In this document: one piece after another, positions 32,548-41,271 of the stretch
Layout: every line of letters begins with the position of its first letter
Position numbering within the stretch: the first letter of the stretch is position 1
Assembly: GCF_011082085.1 (NCBI RefSeq)
Contig: NZ_CP041063.1
Coordinates: forward strand, 248,001-312,000
Direction: 5' to 3'
From: Bacillus sp. Cs-700
GTDB lineage: Bacteria > Bacillota > Bacilli > Bacillales > Guptibacillaceae
DNA length: 64,000 bases
Position numbers and translations under genes: made by a program
Notes under the pieces: generated by a model
Databases searched by the model: none
What the model was told of the DNA's origin: nothing
What the model saw: only the letters and a program-made list of their open reading frames with translations

Positions 32548-33450
32548 ATGCTAACGAATCAACATATCGCTGTCATTGGCGGTGATGCCCGCCAGCTTGA
32601 AATTATTCGGAAGCTAACTGAATTAAATGCGGATTTGTATTTAATCGGCTTCGACCAGCTTGATCACGGATTTACTGGTGCAACCAAATGTACGTTAGAT
32701 GAAGTAAAGCTAAATACCCTTGATGCAATTGTCCTTCCAGTGAGTGGAACTACGATCGAAGGAGAAGTCGATACGATTTTCTCTAATGAGAAAGTTGTAT
32801 TAACAGCTGATCAGTTAAAACAAACGCCAGAACACTGTACGATTTATAGCGGAATTAGCAACAGTTGTTTAGATAAAATGGTCACTGAAGCATCGAGAAC
32901 ATTAATTCGCTTATTTGAACGAGACGATGTTGCCATTTATAATTCCATTCCGACAGTTGAAGGAACGGTCATGATGGTAATTCAACATACAGATATTACA
33001 ATTCATCAATCTAACATCGCTGTACTTGGCCTTGGACGTGTAGGAATGTCTGTTGCGAGAACCTTCGATGCGCTTGGAGCGAATGTTAGCGTAGGGGCAA
33101 GAAAGCCGGAGCATATTGCACGCATTACAGAGATGGGGTTAAAGCCATTTCATTTATCTGATCTAGCGAACCAAGTATCAAATCTAGATGTGTGCATCAA
33201 CACCATTCCGGTTCAAATCGTCACGTCACAAGTAATCGCCAAAATGCCAGGTCATACGCTCGTCATCGATCTTGCTTCAAAACCAGGTGGTACAGATTTT
33301 CGCTATGCTGAAAAGCGAGGAATTAAAGCACTTCTTGCGCCAGGACTTCCTGGTATCGTGGCCCCAAAAACCGCAGGGAAAATTATCGCAAATGTTCTGA
33401 CACAGTTATTAATTGAGCGGTCTCACAATGGAAAGGAGAACACGCCATGA
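32548..33450 (+). CDS. spoVFA: dipicolinate synthase subunit A
   Basis: A 300-aa protein (DpaA) that, with SpoVFB, converts dihydrodipicolinate to dipicolinic acid for export into the forespore. A Rossmann nucleotide-binding motif AVLGLGRVGMSVART lies near the middle, and TLVIDLASKPGGTDF and LLAPGLPGIVAPKTAG are conserved in the family. ATG 32548 follows GGGGAGG; the in-frame GTG at 32524 is upstream of that site. It overlaps spoVFB by 4 bp, so the subunits are coupled. Confidence 0.95.
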   Translation: MLTNQHIAVIGGDARQLEIIRKLTELNADLYLIGFDQLDHGFTGATKCTLDEVKLNTLDAIVLPVSGTTIEGEVDTIFSNEKVVLTADQLKQTPEHCTIYSGISNSCLDKMVTEASRTLIRLFERDDVAIYNSIPTVEGTVMMVIQHTDITIHQSNIAVLGLGRVGMSVARTFDALGANVSVGARKPEHIARITEMGLKPFHLSDLANQVSNLDVCINTIPVQIVTSQVIAKMPGHTLVIDLASKPGGTDFRYAEKRGIKALLAPGLPGIVAPKTAGKIIANVLTQLLIERSHNGKENTP

Positions 33451-34040
33451 GTTTGAAAGGAAAACACATTGGGTTTGGTTTAACAGGTTCACATTGTACG
33501 TATGATGCGGTTGTTCCTCAAATCGAAGAACTTGTTCAATTAGGCGCGAAGGTGACTCCGTTTGTCTCCCATACCGTTATGAATACAAACACACGCTTTG
33601 GGGAAGGGGAAAACTGGATCGCTCGTATTGAAGAAATAACAGGTAATGAAGCAGTTAATTCAATCGTAAAGGCAGAGCCGTTTGGTCCCAAAACACCACT
33701 AGACTGCATGGTGATCGCTCCAATAACAGGGAACTCCATTAGTAAATTTGCGAATGCGATGACTGAGTCTCCTGTATTGATGGGGGCAAAAGCAACTTTA
33801 CGTAATGAAAAACCTGTAGTGTTAGGTATTTCAACCAATGACGGACTTGGACTAAACGGTACGAATATTTTAAGGTTGATGTCTACAAAGAACATTTATT
33901 TTATCCCATTTGGCCAGGACGATCCGGTGAAAAAACCAAACTCGTTGGTCGCTCGTATGCCTTCATTAAGAGAAACGGTGGAAAAAGCCATTCTCGGCAG
34001 ACAGCTTCAGCCAGTTCTAATCGAAAGGTATTTGGATTAA
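33447..34040 (+). CDS. spoVFB: dipicolinate synthase subunit B
   Basis: A 197-aa flavoprotein of the HFCD (Dfp-like) fold, the second subunit (DpaB) of dipicolinate synthase. The N-terminus IGFGLTGSHCTYD and the central MVIAPITGNSISKFANAMTESPVLMGAKA match the family. Its substrate comes from the asd-dapG-dapA genes directly downstream, as in B. subtilis. Confidence 0.95.
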   Translation: MSLKGKHIGFGLTGSHCTYDAVVPQIEELVQLGAKVTPFVSHTVMNTNTRFGEGENWIARIEEITGNEAVNSIVKAEPFGPKTPLDCMVIAPITGNSISKFANAMTESPVLMGAKATLRNEKPVVLGISTNDGLGLNGTNILRLMSTKNIYFIPFGQDDPVKKPNSLVARMPSLRETVEKAILGRQLQPVLIERYLD

Positions 34041-34076
34041 CCAATTGATTTATCTTTCTTTAGAATAGGTTTATGA

Positions 34077-34082
34077 TAGAAT
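34077..34082 (+). promoter_or_regulatory. extended -10 promoter upstream of asd
   Basis: TAGAAT preceded by TGA (extended -10); the -35 region around 34054-34060 is poor. It leaves an 85-nt leader that carries the hairpin at 34105-34128. Confidence 0.5.
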
Positions 34083-34104
34083 AGAGAATAAAATCACTAA
34101 GAAT

Positions 34105-34128
34105 GGGGAGAAACCTCGGTTTCTCCTT
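34105..34128 (+). promoter_or_regulatory. hairpin in the asd leader
   Basis: GGAGAAACC pairs exactly with GGTTTCTCC around two bases and is followed by a short T-rich stretch. ATCAC and GTGAT further out could extend it. It may be an attenuator or an mRNA stabiliser. It is far too small for a lysine riboswitch. Confidence 0.5.
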
Positions 34129-34172
34129 CTGTTGTGATGGATTTTGAATGGAATATGGGAGGAGAATAAGTC

Positions 34173-35219
34173 ATGAGCGGGAAAAAATATCATGTAGCAG
34201 TAGTTGGAGCAACAGGGGCAGTCGGACAACAAATGATTAAAACACTAGAGGAACGAGACTTTCCGATATCGACCTTAACGCTCCTTTCATCATCGCGTTC
34301 AGCTGGTAAGAAAGTTACCTTCAAAGGGCAAGAGCTAACCGTAAAGGAAGCAACACCTGAAGCGTTTGAAGGGGTTCAGCTCGCTTTATTTAGTGCTGGT
34401 GGCAGTGTATCAAAAGCACTTGCACCAGAAGCTGTGAAACACGGAGCTATCGTTGTGGATAATACAAGCGCATTTCGTATGGACCCGGAAGTCCCTCTTG
34501 TTGTACCCGAGGTAAACGAAGGGGACTTAAATGATCATAAGGGAATTATCGCAAATCCAAACTGCTCTACTATTCAGATGGTCGCAGCACTTGAACCACT
34601 GAAACAAGCATATGGCCTTACTAAAATTATTGTTTCTACTTATCAAGCCGTTTCAGGTGCAGGTGCAAATGCCGTAACTGAAATGAAAGAGCAGTCTCAA
34701 GCGGTGCTAAATGGTGAAAATTATGAACCACAAATATTGCCAGTTAAAGGCGATAAGAAGCACTATCCGATCGCTTTCAATGCCATCCCACAAATCGATG
34801 TATTTGAAGAAAACGGATTTACTTATGAAGAAATGAAAATGATAAATGAAACAAAGAAAATCATGCATGATGCCGAGCTTCACGTTGCAGCGACTTGCGT
34901 TCGTCTTCCAATAGAAACCGGCCACGCTGAATCGGTTTATGTTGAAATTGGAAAGGAAGATGTGAGCGTAGAAGATGTAAAAGAGCTCATGAAAAATGCG
35001 CCTGGCGTTACACTGAAAGATGACCCTGCAAACCAGGTTTACCCAATGCCAGTTGATGCGGTAGGCAAATCAGACGTTTTTGTCGGTCGCATCCGAAAAG
35101 ATTTAAATCAAAAAAATGGCTTCCATATGTGGATTGTCTCTGATAATCTACTGAAGGGGGCGGCATGGAATTCCGTGCAAATTGCTGAAAGCCTATCCGA
35201 CCTAAATATTTTGAAATAG
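34173..35219 (+). CDS. asd: aspartate-semialdehyde dehydrogenase
   Basis: A 348-aa NADP-dependent enzyme reducing aspartyl phosphate to the semialdehyde for lysine, diaminopimelate, threonine and methionine synthesis. It shows [15 protein letters not shown] at the N-terminus, the catalytic cysteine (about Cys130) in [16 protein letters not shown] and the substrate segment [14 protein letters not shown]. It heads the asd-dapG-dapA cluster with a GGGAGGAG site. Confidence 0.96.
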   Translation: MSGKKYHVAVVGATGAVGQQMIKTLEERDFPISTLTLLSSSRSAGKKVTFKGQELTVKEATPEAFEGVQLALFSAGGSVSKALAPEAVKHGAIVVDNTSAFRMDPEVPLVVPEVNEGDLNDHKGIIANPNCSTIQMVAALEPLKQAYGLTKIIVSTYQAVSGAGANAVTEMKEQSQAVLNGENYEPQILPVKGDKKHYPIAFNAIPQIDVFEENGFTYEEMKMINETKKIMHDAELHVAATCVRLPIETGHAESVYVEIGKEDVSVEDVKELMKNAPGVTLKDDPANQVYPMPVDAVGKSDVFVGRIRKDLNQKNGFHMWIVSDNLLKGAAWNSVQIAESLSDLNILK

Positions 35220-35238
35220 ACATAAGAAGGTGTTCTGA

Positions 35239-36492
35239 ATGAAAGTCATCGTGCAGAAGTTTGGCGGTACTTCATTAAAAAGTGAAGACGGCAGACTGAG
35301 AGCTGTTAACCATATTAAAGACGCAGTGAACGATGGATATAAAGTTGTTGTCGTTGTTTCTGCAATGGGACGTAAAGGCGATCCCTATGCAACCGACACG
35401 CTTCTAGGCCTCATTGGCGACCGAGATCGAAAAGTAACTTCTAGAGAGTATGATTTGCTTGTATCATGTGGCGAAAGCATCTCCTCTGTTGTTTTTTCCA
35501 ATCTCCTTTTAAATCAAGGTTTGAAAGCAACAGCCTATACTGGTGGCCAGGCTGGATTCATGACAACAGCTGAGCATAGCAAAGCTAGAATTTTGGAAAT
35601 GAAGTCTGAACGTTTGATGGAAGAGTTAAAGCTCATGGATGTTGTTGTCGTAACAGGCTTTCAGGGTGTTACAAAAGATGGTGATGTCACGACGCTTGGC
35701 CGTGGCGGTAGTGACACGTCAGCAGCCGCACTTGGTGCTGCTCTTTCGGCAGAATGGGTTGATATTTTTACCGATGTGGAAGGCATCATGACGGCTGATC
35801 CAAGAATTGTGGAAAAAGCCCGACCGCTTTCGATCGTAACCTATAATGAAGTATGCAACATGGCGTATCAAGGAGCGAAGGTTATTCATCCGCGCGCCGT
35901 TGAAATTGCGATGCAGGCAAAAATCCCGCTAAGAATTCGATCAACGTATTCCTCGTCGACTGGAACCTTAGTCACATCTGCGACTGGGAAACCAACTGGT
36001 GAACAAGTTATAGACCGGCTCATTACGGGTATTGCTCATGTGAGTGGCGTTACACAAATTAAAGTGTATGCGAAAGAAGGACAATACGACCTACAATCGC
36101 GCGTATTTAAAGCGATGGCACTTGAAGGGATTAGTGTGGACTTCATTAATATTAGCTTAACGGGTGTTGTGTACACCGTCATGGAAGAAATGACCGAGCG
36201 CGCCGTGGTTACGCTAAATAACATGGGTTATGAGCCAGAAGTTATCGAAAATTGTGCAAAGGTTTCAGCAGTTGGTGCTGGCATGAGCGGTGTGCCGGGC
36301 GTAACGGCAAAAATTGTCGAGTCATTAGCGGTGGAAAACATTGATATTTTGCAATCAGCTGATTCCCACACCACAATCTGGGTGCTCGTGAGACAGCGTG
36401 ATCTTTCAGCAGCTGTGAACGCCCTCCATGAAACATTTAACCTCCATCTGGATCCAGCGCAAGAAGTGGAACAGATGATGGATCAGCTTTAA
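35239..36492 (+). CDS. dapG: aspartokinase I
   Basis: A 417-aa aspartate kinase catalysing the first step to lysine and diaminopimelate. KFGGTSL (residues 8-14), TLGRGGSDTSAAALGAAL and the C-terminal pair of ACT domains (GITQ-like VSGVTQIKVYAKEG and the segment near VSAVGAGMSGVPG) are clear. Product inhibition is expected to act through the ACT domains. In B. subtilis DapG is the diaminopimelate-sensitive isozyme; that property is inferred here from gene order. The C-terminal tail is a little longer than I recall for the family. Confidence 0.95.
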   Translation: MKVIVQKFGGTSLKSEDGRLRAVNHIKDAVNDGYKVVVVVSAMGRKGDPYATDTLLGLIGDRDRKVTSREYDLLVSCGESISSVVFSNLLLNQGLKATAYTGGQAGFMTTAEHSKARILEMKSERLMEELKLMDVVVVTGFQGVTKDGDVTTLGRGGSDTSAAALGAALSAEWVDIFTDVEGIMTADPRIVEKARPLSIVTYNEVCNMAYQGAKVIHPRAVEIAMQAKIPLRIRSTYSSSTGTLVTSATGKPTGEQVIDRLITGIAHVSGVTQIKVYAKEGQYDLQSRVFKAMALEGISVDFINISLTGVVYTVMEEMTERAVVTLNNMGYEPEVIENCAKVSAVGAGMSGVPGVTAKIVESLAVENIDILQSADSHTTIWVLVRQRDLSAAVNALHETFNLHLDPAQEVEQMMDQL

Positions 36493-36515
36493 GTGAAAGG
36501 CAAGGAGTGAACGAG

Positions 36516-37382
36516 ATGAATTTTGGAAAAGTACTTACGGCAATGGTGACCCCATTTGATCGTAAAGGATACGTTGATTTTGCTAAAACAGAGCAACTTA
36601 TCAACTATTTAATCAATAATGGAACAGATGGACTTGTTGTAGCGGGTACTACTGGTGAGTCACCAACGCTTTCTTCGGAAGAGAAAGTAGCGCTCTTTAA
36701 GCATTCGGTGAAAGTGGCGGACGGCCGAGTGCCAATTATCGCAGGAACAGGCAGTAATAATACGCATGCATCGATCGAATTAACGAAAAAAGCAGAAGCT
36801 GTAGGTGTCGATGCGATTATGATCGTAGCGCCTTACTATAGCAAACCTGGCCAAAAAGGTCTTTATGAGCATTTTAAAGCGATCGCTGAGTCAACGAAGC
36901 TTCCCGTTATGATCTATAACATTCCAGGTCGCTCTGTTGTGAACATGACTGCAGACACGATTGTTGAGCTTTCAAAAATTAGCAACATTGTCTCAGTAAA
37001 AGAAGCGAGCGGTGATTTGGATCAAATTACTGACATCATTACCCGTACAGAAGCGTCTTTCTCTGTTTATAGCGGAGACGATGGCTTAACGTTACCGATC
37101 TTATCAGTAGGTGGAGATGGCGTCATTTCAGTAGCTTCACACGTTCTTGGTAATGAAATGCAACAAATGGTTTCTGCTTATGAATCTGGTGAGGTGAAAG
37201 AAGCAGCATCGATCCATCAACGAATTTTACCAATTATGAATGAACTCTTTAAGGCACCAAGCCCATCTCCTGTGAAGACAGCCCTTCAATTAAAAGGAAT
37301 GGATGTTGGGAGTGTTCGTTTGCCGATGGTTCCTCTAACAGCAGAAGAACGCTCATCGCTTGCGGCAGCGCTAAATAAGTAA
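36516..37382 (+). CDS. dapA: 4-hydroxy-tetrahydrodipicolinate synthase
   Basis: A 288-aa TIM-barrel aldolase condensing pyruvate with aspartate semialdehyde. The Schiff-base lysine is about Lys162 in VSVKEASGD; GTTGESPTLS and the tyrosine motif YNIPGRSVVN are present. ATG 36516 follows AAGGAGTG; the in-frame GTG at 36507 overlaps that site. The product feeds both lysine synthesis and, through SpoVFA/B, dipicolinate. In B. subtilis rnjB follows; here a terminator and tepA do. Confidence 0.97.
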   Translation: MNFGKVLTAMVTPFDRKGYVDFAKTEQLINYLINNGTDGLVVAGTTGESPTLSSEEKVALFKHSVKVADGRVPIIAGTGSNNTHASIELTKKAEAVGVDAIMIVAPYYSKPGQKGLYEHFKAIAESTKLPVMIYNIPGRSVVNMTADTIVELSKISNIVSVKEASGDLDQITDIITRTEASFSVYSGDDGLTLPILSVGGDGVISVASHVLGNEMQQMVSAYESGEVKEAASIHQRILPIMNELFKAPSPSPVKTALQLKGMDVGSVRLPMVPLTAEERSSLAAALNK

Positions 37383-37390
37383 GGAAATGA

Positions 37391-37418
37391 AACGGACGCA
37401 GCTGCGTCCGTTTTTTTC
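37391..37418 (+). terminator. terminator after dapA
   Basis: AACGGACGC pairs with GCGTCCGTT around a 4-nt loop, followed by seven T, 8 bp after the dapA stop. Confidence 0.92.
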
Positions 37419-37446
37419 ATTATAAAACAGTAAATTGAATTACTCA

Positions 37447-37477
37447 TTGTTTCGCTTTTTAGGATGAATGGTAAAAT
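37447..37477 (+). promoter_or_regulatory. candidate promoter of tepA-ylzJ
   Basis: TAAAAT (37472-37477) preceded by TGG (extended -10); TTGTTT lies 19 bp upstream. It is the only plausible promoter after the dapA terminator. Confidence 0.4.
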
Positions 37478-37525
37478 CACCTCTCGTTCATACTACTAGT
37501 ACCAGAGTAAGGAAGGGGTACCAGT

Positions 37526-38275
37526 ATGAACAGTGAGTATCGTAATGAAAACCCGGGGCAGGAGCCCGATCCAAAAAAAGATGATCAATCAAAATCAACG
37601 TTAGTGGATAAAATCCAGCAGCTAGGACAAACGAACGTCCCTAGTATGGATCAGTCCAATATTCATTGTTTAACGATCATTGGTCAAATAGAAGGGCATG
37701 TGCAGCTCCCACCACAGAATAAAACAACGAAGTATGAGCACCTTATTCCACAAATTGTCGCGATCGAGCAAAACCCAAAAATCGAAGGCGTGTTAATTCT
37801 TCTAAATACAGTAGGGGGCGATGTGGAAGCAGGACTTGCCATATCTGAAATGATCGCCTCTCTCTCGAAACCGTCGGTATCCATCGTTCTCGGCGGTGGA
37901 CATTCTATCGGCGTTCCAATCGCGGTTGCGGCGAACCATTCTTTTGTGGCTGAAACGGCAACGATGACGATTCACCCTGTGCGTTTGACCGGCTTAGTGA
38001 TCGGTGTCCCGCAAACATTTGAGTATTTAGATAAAATGCAAGAGCGTGTGGTAAGTTTTGTTACGAGACATTCGAATATTACTGAAGAGAAATTTAAAGA
38101 ACTAATGTTTTCACGAGGAAATTTGACGAGGGATATTGGAACAAACGTTGTCGGAGATGATGCGGTAAGCTACGGTTTAATTGATGAGGTTGGTGCCGTA
38201 GGACCAGCGATGAAAAAGCTAAATGAATTAATTGAAGAATACAAAGGCAAACAAGAGGGTGACATTGTCCAATGA
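37526..38275 (+). CDS. tepA: TepA/YmfB, ClpP-like serine protease
   Basis: A 249-aa protein of the ClpP/SppA (crotonase-fold) serine protease superfamily. The N-terminus is hydrophilic, with no signal peptide. The core shows [26 protein letters not shown], the likely nucleophile serine in [15 protein letters not shown] and a histidine in [11 protein letters not shown]. In B. subtilis TepA was described as translocation-enhancing and has also been linked to degradation of small spore proteins. ylzJ overlaps its 3' end by 4 bp. Confidence 0.9.
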   Translation: MNSEYRNENPGQEPDPKKDDQSKSTLVDKIQQLGQTNVPSMDQSNIHCLTIIGQIEGHVQLPPQNKTTKYEHLIPQIVAIEQNPKIEGVLILLNTVGGDVEAGLAISEMIASLSKPSVSIVLGGGHSIGVPIAVAANHSFVAETATMTIHPVRLTGLVIGVPQTFEYLDKMQERVVSFVTRHSNITEEKFKELMFSRGNLTRDIGTNVVGDDAVSYGLIDEVGAVGPAMKKLNELIEEYKGKQEGDIVQ

Positions 38276-38499
38276 TTCTTTACACCATTCTCCCGAACGA
38301 AGCGGTTTTCCCACCGGACCAGAGCGTATATGAGCAACAAAAGATCATTGAATGGAATGGCGTTCAGTTACTCGTTGAGAGAACATCGCTTACCGAGTGT
38401 CGCGTCGTTCAGGTGCTGAGCACAGATCCACAAGACTATTTAAATGACGCGACACAGCCAGGACAAATGTTAACGTTATCAACTTCCCCGCTGAAATAG
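38272..38499 (+). CDS. ylzJ: YlzJ-like protein
   Basis: A 75-aa protein of the YlzJ-like family, starting with [14 protein letters not shown] and containing WNGVQLLVE and LSTDPQDYL. It overlaps tepA by 4 bp (ATGA), so the pair is co-translated. The function is unknown. It lies between tepA and spoIIIE, as in other Bacilli. Confidence 0.85.
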   Translation: MILYTILPNEAVFPPDQSVYEQQKIIEWNGVQLLVERTSLTECRVVQVLSTDPQDYLNDATQPGQMLTLSTSPLK

Positions 38500-38523
38500 A
38501 GCCTATAGGACCACGGGAAGATG

Positions 38524-38532
38524 TGGTATACT
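38524..38532 (+). promoter_or_regulatory. extended -10 promoter element upstream of spoIIIE
   Basis: TATACT (38527-38532) preceded by TGG; the -35 region is weak. It is placed upstream of the terminator at 38551-38579 rather than after it. Confidence 0.45.
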
Positions 38533-38550
38533 AGGAATAGATTGGTGAAC

Positions 38551-38579
38551 AAAAAGCAGCCGAAAATGGCTGCTTTTTT
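38551..38579 (+). terminator. terminator between ylzJ and spoIIIE
   Basis: AAAGCAGCC pairs with GGCTGCTTT around a 6-nt loop, followed by T residues. It ends the tepA-ylzJ transcript and, if the promoter at 38527 is real, also acts as a leader attenuator for spoIIIE. Confidence 0.85.
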
Positions 38580-38610
38580 CACCAGCTATGGCTTGTATAG
38601 AGGTGAGAAG

Positions 38611-40956
38611 ATGGCAAAACGTAAAAGAAAAAAAGCAACGAAGAAACAGGCCGCCTGGCAGTCACAGGTCAAAATTGAATTTATCGGTTTAACCGTTCTG
38701 GCGTTTACCGTTTTAGGTGTTTTGAAAATGGGAGTTGTCGGACGAGCCATTTACCATATGTTTCGTTTTTTTGCAGGAGAATGGTACGGCCTGATTATTG
38801 CAGGTCTCGTTCTGTTCGCAGGTTATTTAATTGTGAAGCGAAAGCTCCCGTCATTCTGGTCAAGGAGATTGGCTGGATTTTATTTGCTTGGAACATCCTT
38901 TTTATTGTTAAGTCACGTTGGCTTATTTGAAACGCTGTCTCGTGAAGGGCAGTGGGATAGTCCATCGGTTATCGCCAATACATATGAACTCTTCCGAATG
39001 GATGTAAGTGATCCATCAGAATCTAGCCCGCTCGGCGGTGGCATGATCGGTGCACTTCTCTTTGCTTTTTGCTACAGACTATTTGACGCAACAGGAACGC
39101 AGCTGATGGCGTTTCTAATGATTTTACTTTCTTTCGTTCTCATTACAGGAAAGTCTTTTAGTGATGTGCTAGGAAAAGCGCTCGACTGGGTAAAGAACTT
39201 TATCCTGAACACATATGATGAAGCGAAATCTCTTCTATCTGAAAGCAAGAATGCAAGAAGAGAAAAGAAAGAACAGCGTGCTGCTTTAAGAGAGCAAGAA
39301 TCGTCGATTGAGCCAGAAGAAACGTATGATGTTTCTGAAGCACCAAAGAATGCTCAAGAAGAAGAAGCACCATTTGAACCTGAAATACGAACCTTTACAG
39401 AAAGTGCTTATCCAACGCAGGCCGAACCACCTGTGGAGAAAGAAGCGACAGAAGGAAGCGAGTCGAATAAGGAAACAGCAGATGGTACACCAATTCAATC
39501 GTTAACGGTGGGAGAATTGGAAAACAAGGATTATCTTCTTCCATCCCTTTCATTACTTCAGCCGCCAAAGAAGGTGTCACAGGACAATGAACGTCAGCAG
39601 ATTTCTGCGAACGCACGCAAATTAGAAAAGACGTTTGAGAGTTTTGGTGTAAAAGCGAAAGTGATGAAAGTTCATTTAGGACCAGCCGTTACCAAATATG
39701 AAGTTTACCCCGATACGGGTGTGAAGGTAAGTAAAATTGTGAATTTAACGGATGACCTTGCCCTTGCGCTTGCCGCAAGAGACCTTCGAATTGAAGCGCC
39801 GATCCCAGGTAAATCGGCAATCGGAATTGAAGTGCCCAATTCCGAAGTGGCAATGGTGACATTAAGGGAAGTACTTGAGTCAAAGGAATACCAGTCTCAT
39901 GCTTCAAAAGTTGCGATTGGATTTGGTCGCGATATTTCTGGTGAAGCCGTCGTCTCCGATTTATCGAAAATGCCTCATTTACTTGTAGCGGGAGCAACTG
40001 GTAGTGGTAAAAGTGTTTGTATTAATGGCATTATTGCAAGCATAATGATGAAAGCGAAGCCGCATGAAGTGAAGATGATGATGATTGACCCTAAGATGGT
40101 AGAACTAAATGTCTATAATGGTATCCCCCATCTTTTAGCACCGGTTGTAACGGATCCGAAAAAAGCTTCACAGGCGTTGAAGAAAGTAGTAAGTGAAATG
40201 GAGCGCCGTTATGAGCTGTTTTCCCATACTGGTACTAGGAATATTGAAGGCTACAACAATCATATTAAACGCCATAATGAAACGTCAGAAGCGAAGCAAC
40301 CTTCTTTACCTTATATCGTTGTGATTGTCGATGAGCTAGCAGATTTAATGATGGTAGCTTCTAGTGACGTAGAGGATGCAATTACAAGACTTGCTCAAAT
40401 GGCGCGTGCAGCGGGCATCCATTTAATTATTGCAACACAGCGACCGTCTGTTGACGTCATCACCGGAGTCATTAAAGCAAATATCCCGTCACGTATTGCG
40501 TTTAGTGTTTCTTCAATGACGGATTCTCGAACCATTCTCGATATGGGTGGTGCTGAGAAGCTGCTAGGAAAAGGAGATATGCTTTTCCTTCCTGTTGGAG
40601 CCAACAAACCTAAGCGTGTGCAGGGTGCCTTTTTATCAGATGAAGAAGTAGAAGAGCTTGTTGACTTTGTCATCGCACAGCAAAAAGCGCAGTATCAGGA
40701 AGAAATGATTCCGACGGATAAACCAGAAGAAGCACAGCCTGAAGTGGACGATGATTTATATGATGAAGCGGTTCAGCTCATTACAGAAATGCAAACGGCA
40801 TCGGTTTCAATGCTACAAAGAAGATTTCGAATTGGCTATACCCGAGCAGCTAGACTGATTGATGCAATGGAAGCTCGTGGAATCGTTGGACCATATGAAG
40901 GCAGTAAGCCTCGTGAAGTACTCATAAGTAAGGAAGAAGAAGCGCAATCTAGCTGA
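38611..40956 (+). CDS. spoIIIE: DNA translocase SpoIIIE (FtsK family)
   Basis: A 781-aa hexameric DNA pump that moves the chromosome into the forespore. Four hydrophobic membrane segments lie in the first ~190 residues, followed by a charged linker rich in Glu and Lys. The motor has Walker [10 protein letters not shown] (about 461-469), Walker B in [13 protein letters not shown], and [13 protein letters not shown]. The C-terminal winged-helix gamma domain includes [20 protein letters not shown] and recognises oriented sequences in this family. ATG 38611 follows GAGGTGAG; an upstream in-frame ATG at 38521 would include the terminator and is rejected. Confidence 0.96.
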   Translation: MAKRKRKKATKKQAAWQSQVKIEFIGLTVLAFTVLGVLKMGVVGRAIYHMFRFFAGEWYGLIIAGLVLFAGYLIVKRKLPSFWSRRLAGFYLLGTSFLLLSHVGLFETLSREGQWDSPSVIANTYELFRMDVSDPSESSPLGGGMIGALLFAFCYRLFDATGTQLMAFLMILLSFVLITGKSFSDVLGKALDWVKNFILNTYDEAKSLLSESKNARREKKEQRAALREQESSIEPEETYDVSEAPKNAQEEEAPFEPEIRTFTESAYPTQAEPPVEKEATEGSESNKETADGTPIQSLTVGELENKDYLLPSLSLLQPPKKVSQDNERQQISANARKLEKTFESFGVKAKVMKVHLGPAVTKYEVYPDTGVKVSKIVNLTDDLALALAARDLRIEAPIPGKSAIGIEVPNSEVAMVTLREVLESKEYQSHASKVAIGFGRDISGEAVVSDLSKMPHLLVAGATGSGKSVCINGIIASIMMKAKPHEVKMMMIDPKMVELNVYNGIPHLLAPVVTDPKKASQALKKVVSEMERRYELFSHTGTRNIEGYNNHIKRHNETSEAKQPSLPYIVVIVDELADLMMVASSDVEDAITRLAQMARAAGIHLIIATQRPSVDVITGVIKANIPSRIAFSVSSMTDSRTILDMGGAEKLLGKGDMLFLPVGANKPKRVQGAFLSDEEVEELVDFVIAQQKAQYQEEMIPTDKPEEAQPEVDDDLYDEAVQLITEMQTASVSMLQRRFRIGYTRAARLIDAMEARGIVGPYEGSKPREVLISKEEEAQSS

Positions 40957-40973
40957 TTGCGCTTCTTTTTTTA
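40937..40973 (+). terminator. terminator overlapping the spoIIIE stop
   Basis: A perfect 13-bp stem (40937-40949 with 40955-40967), a 5-nt loop and a T run. The left arm encodes the last residues of SpoIIIE, and the stop codon lies at the loop/right-arm boundary. Confidence 0.92.
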
Positions 40974-41095
40974 TGTAAATACAAATTGCTGGTCTAATGT
41001 AAAGCAAAAAGCCTTACAATGTTAGAAATTCCATCATTTAAAATATTGGTAATCGAGCTTTTTTTCAAAAAACTATTTCCTTATCTCCTTGAAAA

Positions 41096-41104
41096 TGGTA
41101 TAGT
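41096..41104 (+). promoter_or_regulatory. extended -10 promoter of the BMP importer operon
   Basis: TATAGT (41099-41104) with TGG before it; the -35 region is AT-rich and weak. It predicts a leader of about 165 nt in the 315-bp spoIIIE-importer spacer. Confidence 0.5.
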
Positions 41105-41123
41105 TATTGTCGAAATATGACTA

Positions 41124-41138
41124 TTTTTTCAAAAATAT
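41124..41138 (+). promoter_or_regulatory. possible CodY box upstream of the importer
   Basis: An A/T palindrome-like stretch matches the CodY consensus AATTTTCWGAAAATT at 11 of 15 positions by my hand alignment. It lies just downstream of the predicted promoter, a position suited to repression. The related B. subtilis nucleoside importer is in the CodY regulon. AT-rich sequence makes chance matches easy. Confidence 0.35.
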
Positions 41139-41144
41139 TTCAAG

Positions 41145-41198
41145 CGTGTTTCAAGCCCGATTTTCATTTATATTATTTTTTTTGGCGACTTGAAAACG
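41145..41198 (+). promoter_or_regulatory. structured leader of the importer operon
   Basis: CGTGTTTCAAG (41145-41155) can pair, with one bulge, with CTTGAAAACG (41189-41198), enclosing a T-rich loop. A second copy of TTTCAAGC at 41138-41145 could compete for the same partner. I recognise no named riboswitch. Confidence 0.4.
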
Positions 41199-41271
41199 CA
41201 ACCAAACAAAGCATAGCTCGATAGAGAGAAGAGAGAGCGGGCGGCGTTTAAAAAACATGAGGGGGATTAAG

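Noticed and set aside
34041-34172. Lysine riboswitch in front of asd
   Set aside because: The leader is under 100 nt and has one simple hairpin; the lysine element is much larger with several helices.
38521-38610. An N-terminal extension of SpoIIIE by 30 codons
   Set aside because: The extension would translate through the terminator hairpin; the ATG at 38611 has a proper GAGGTGAG site and gives the usual N-terminus.
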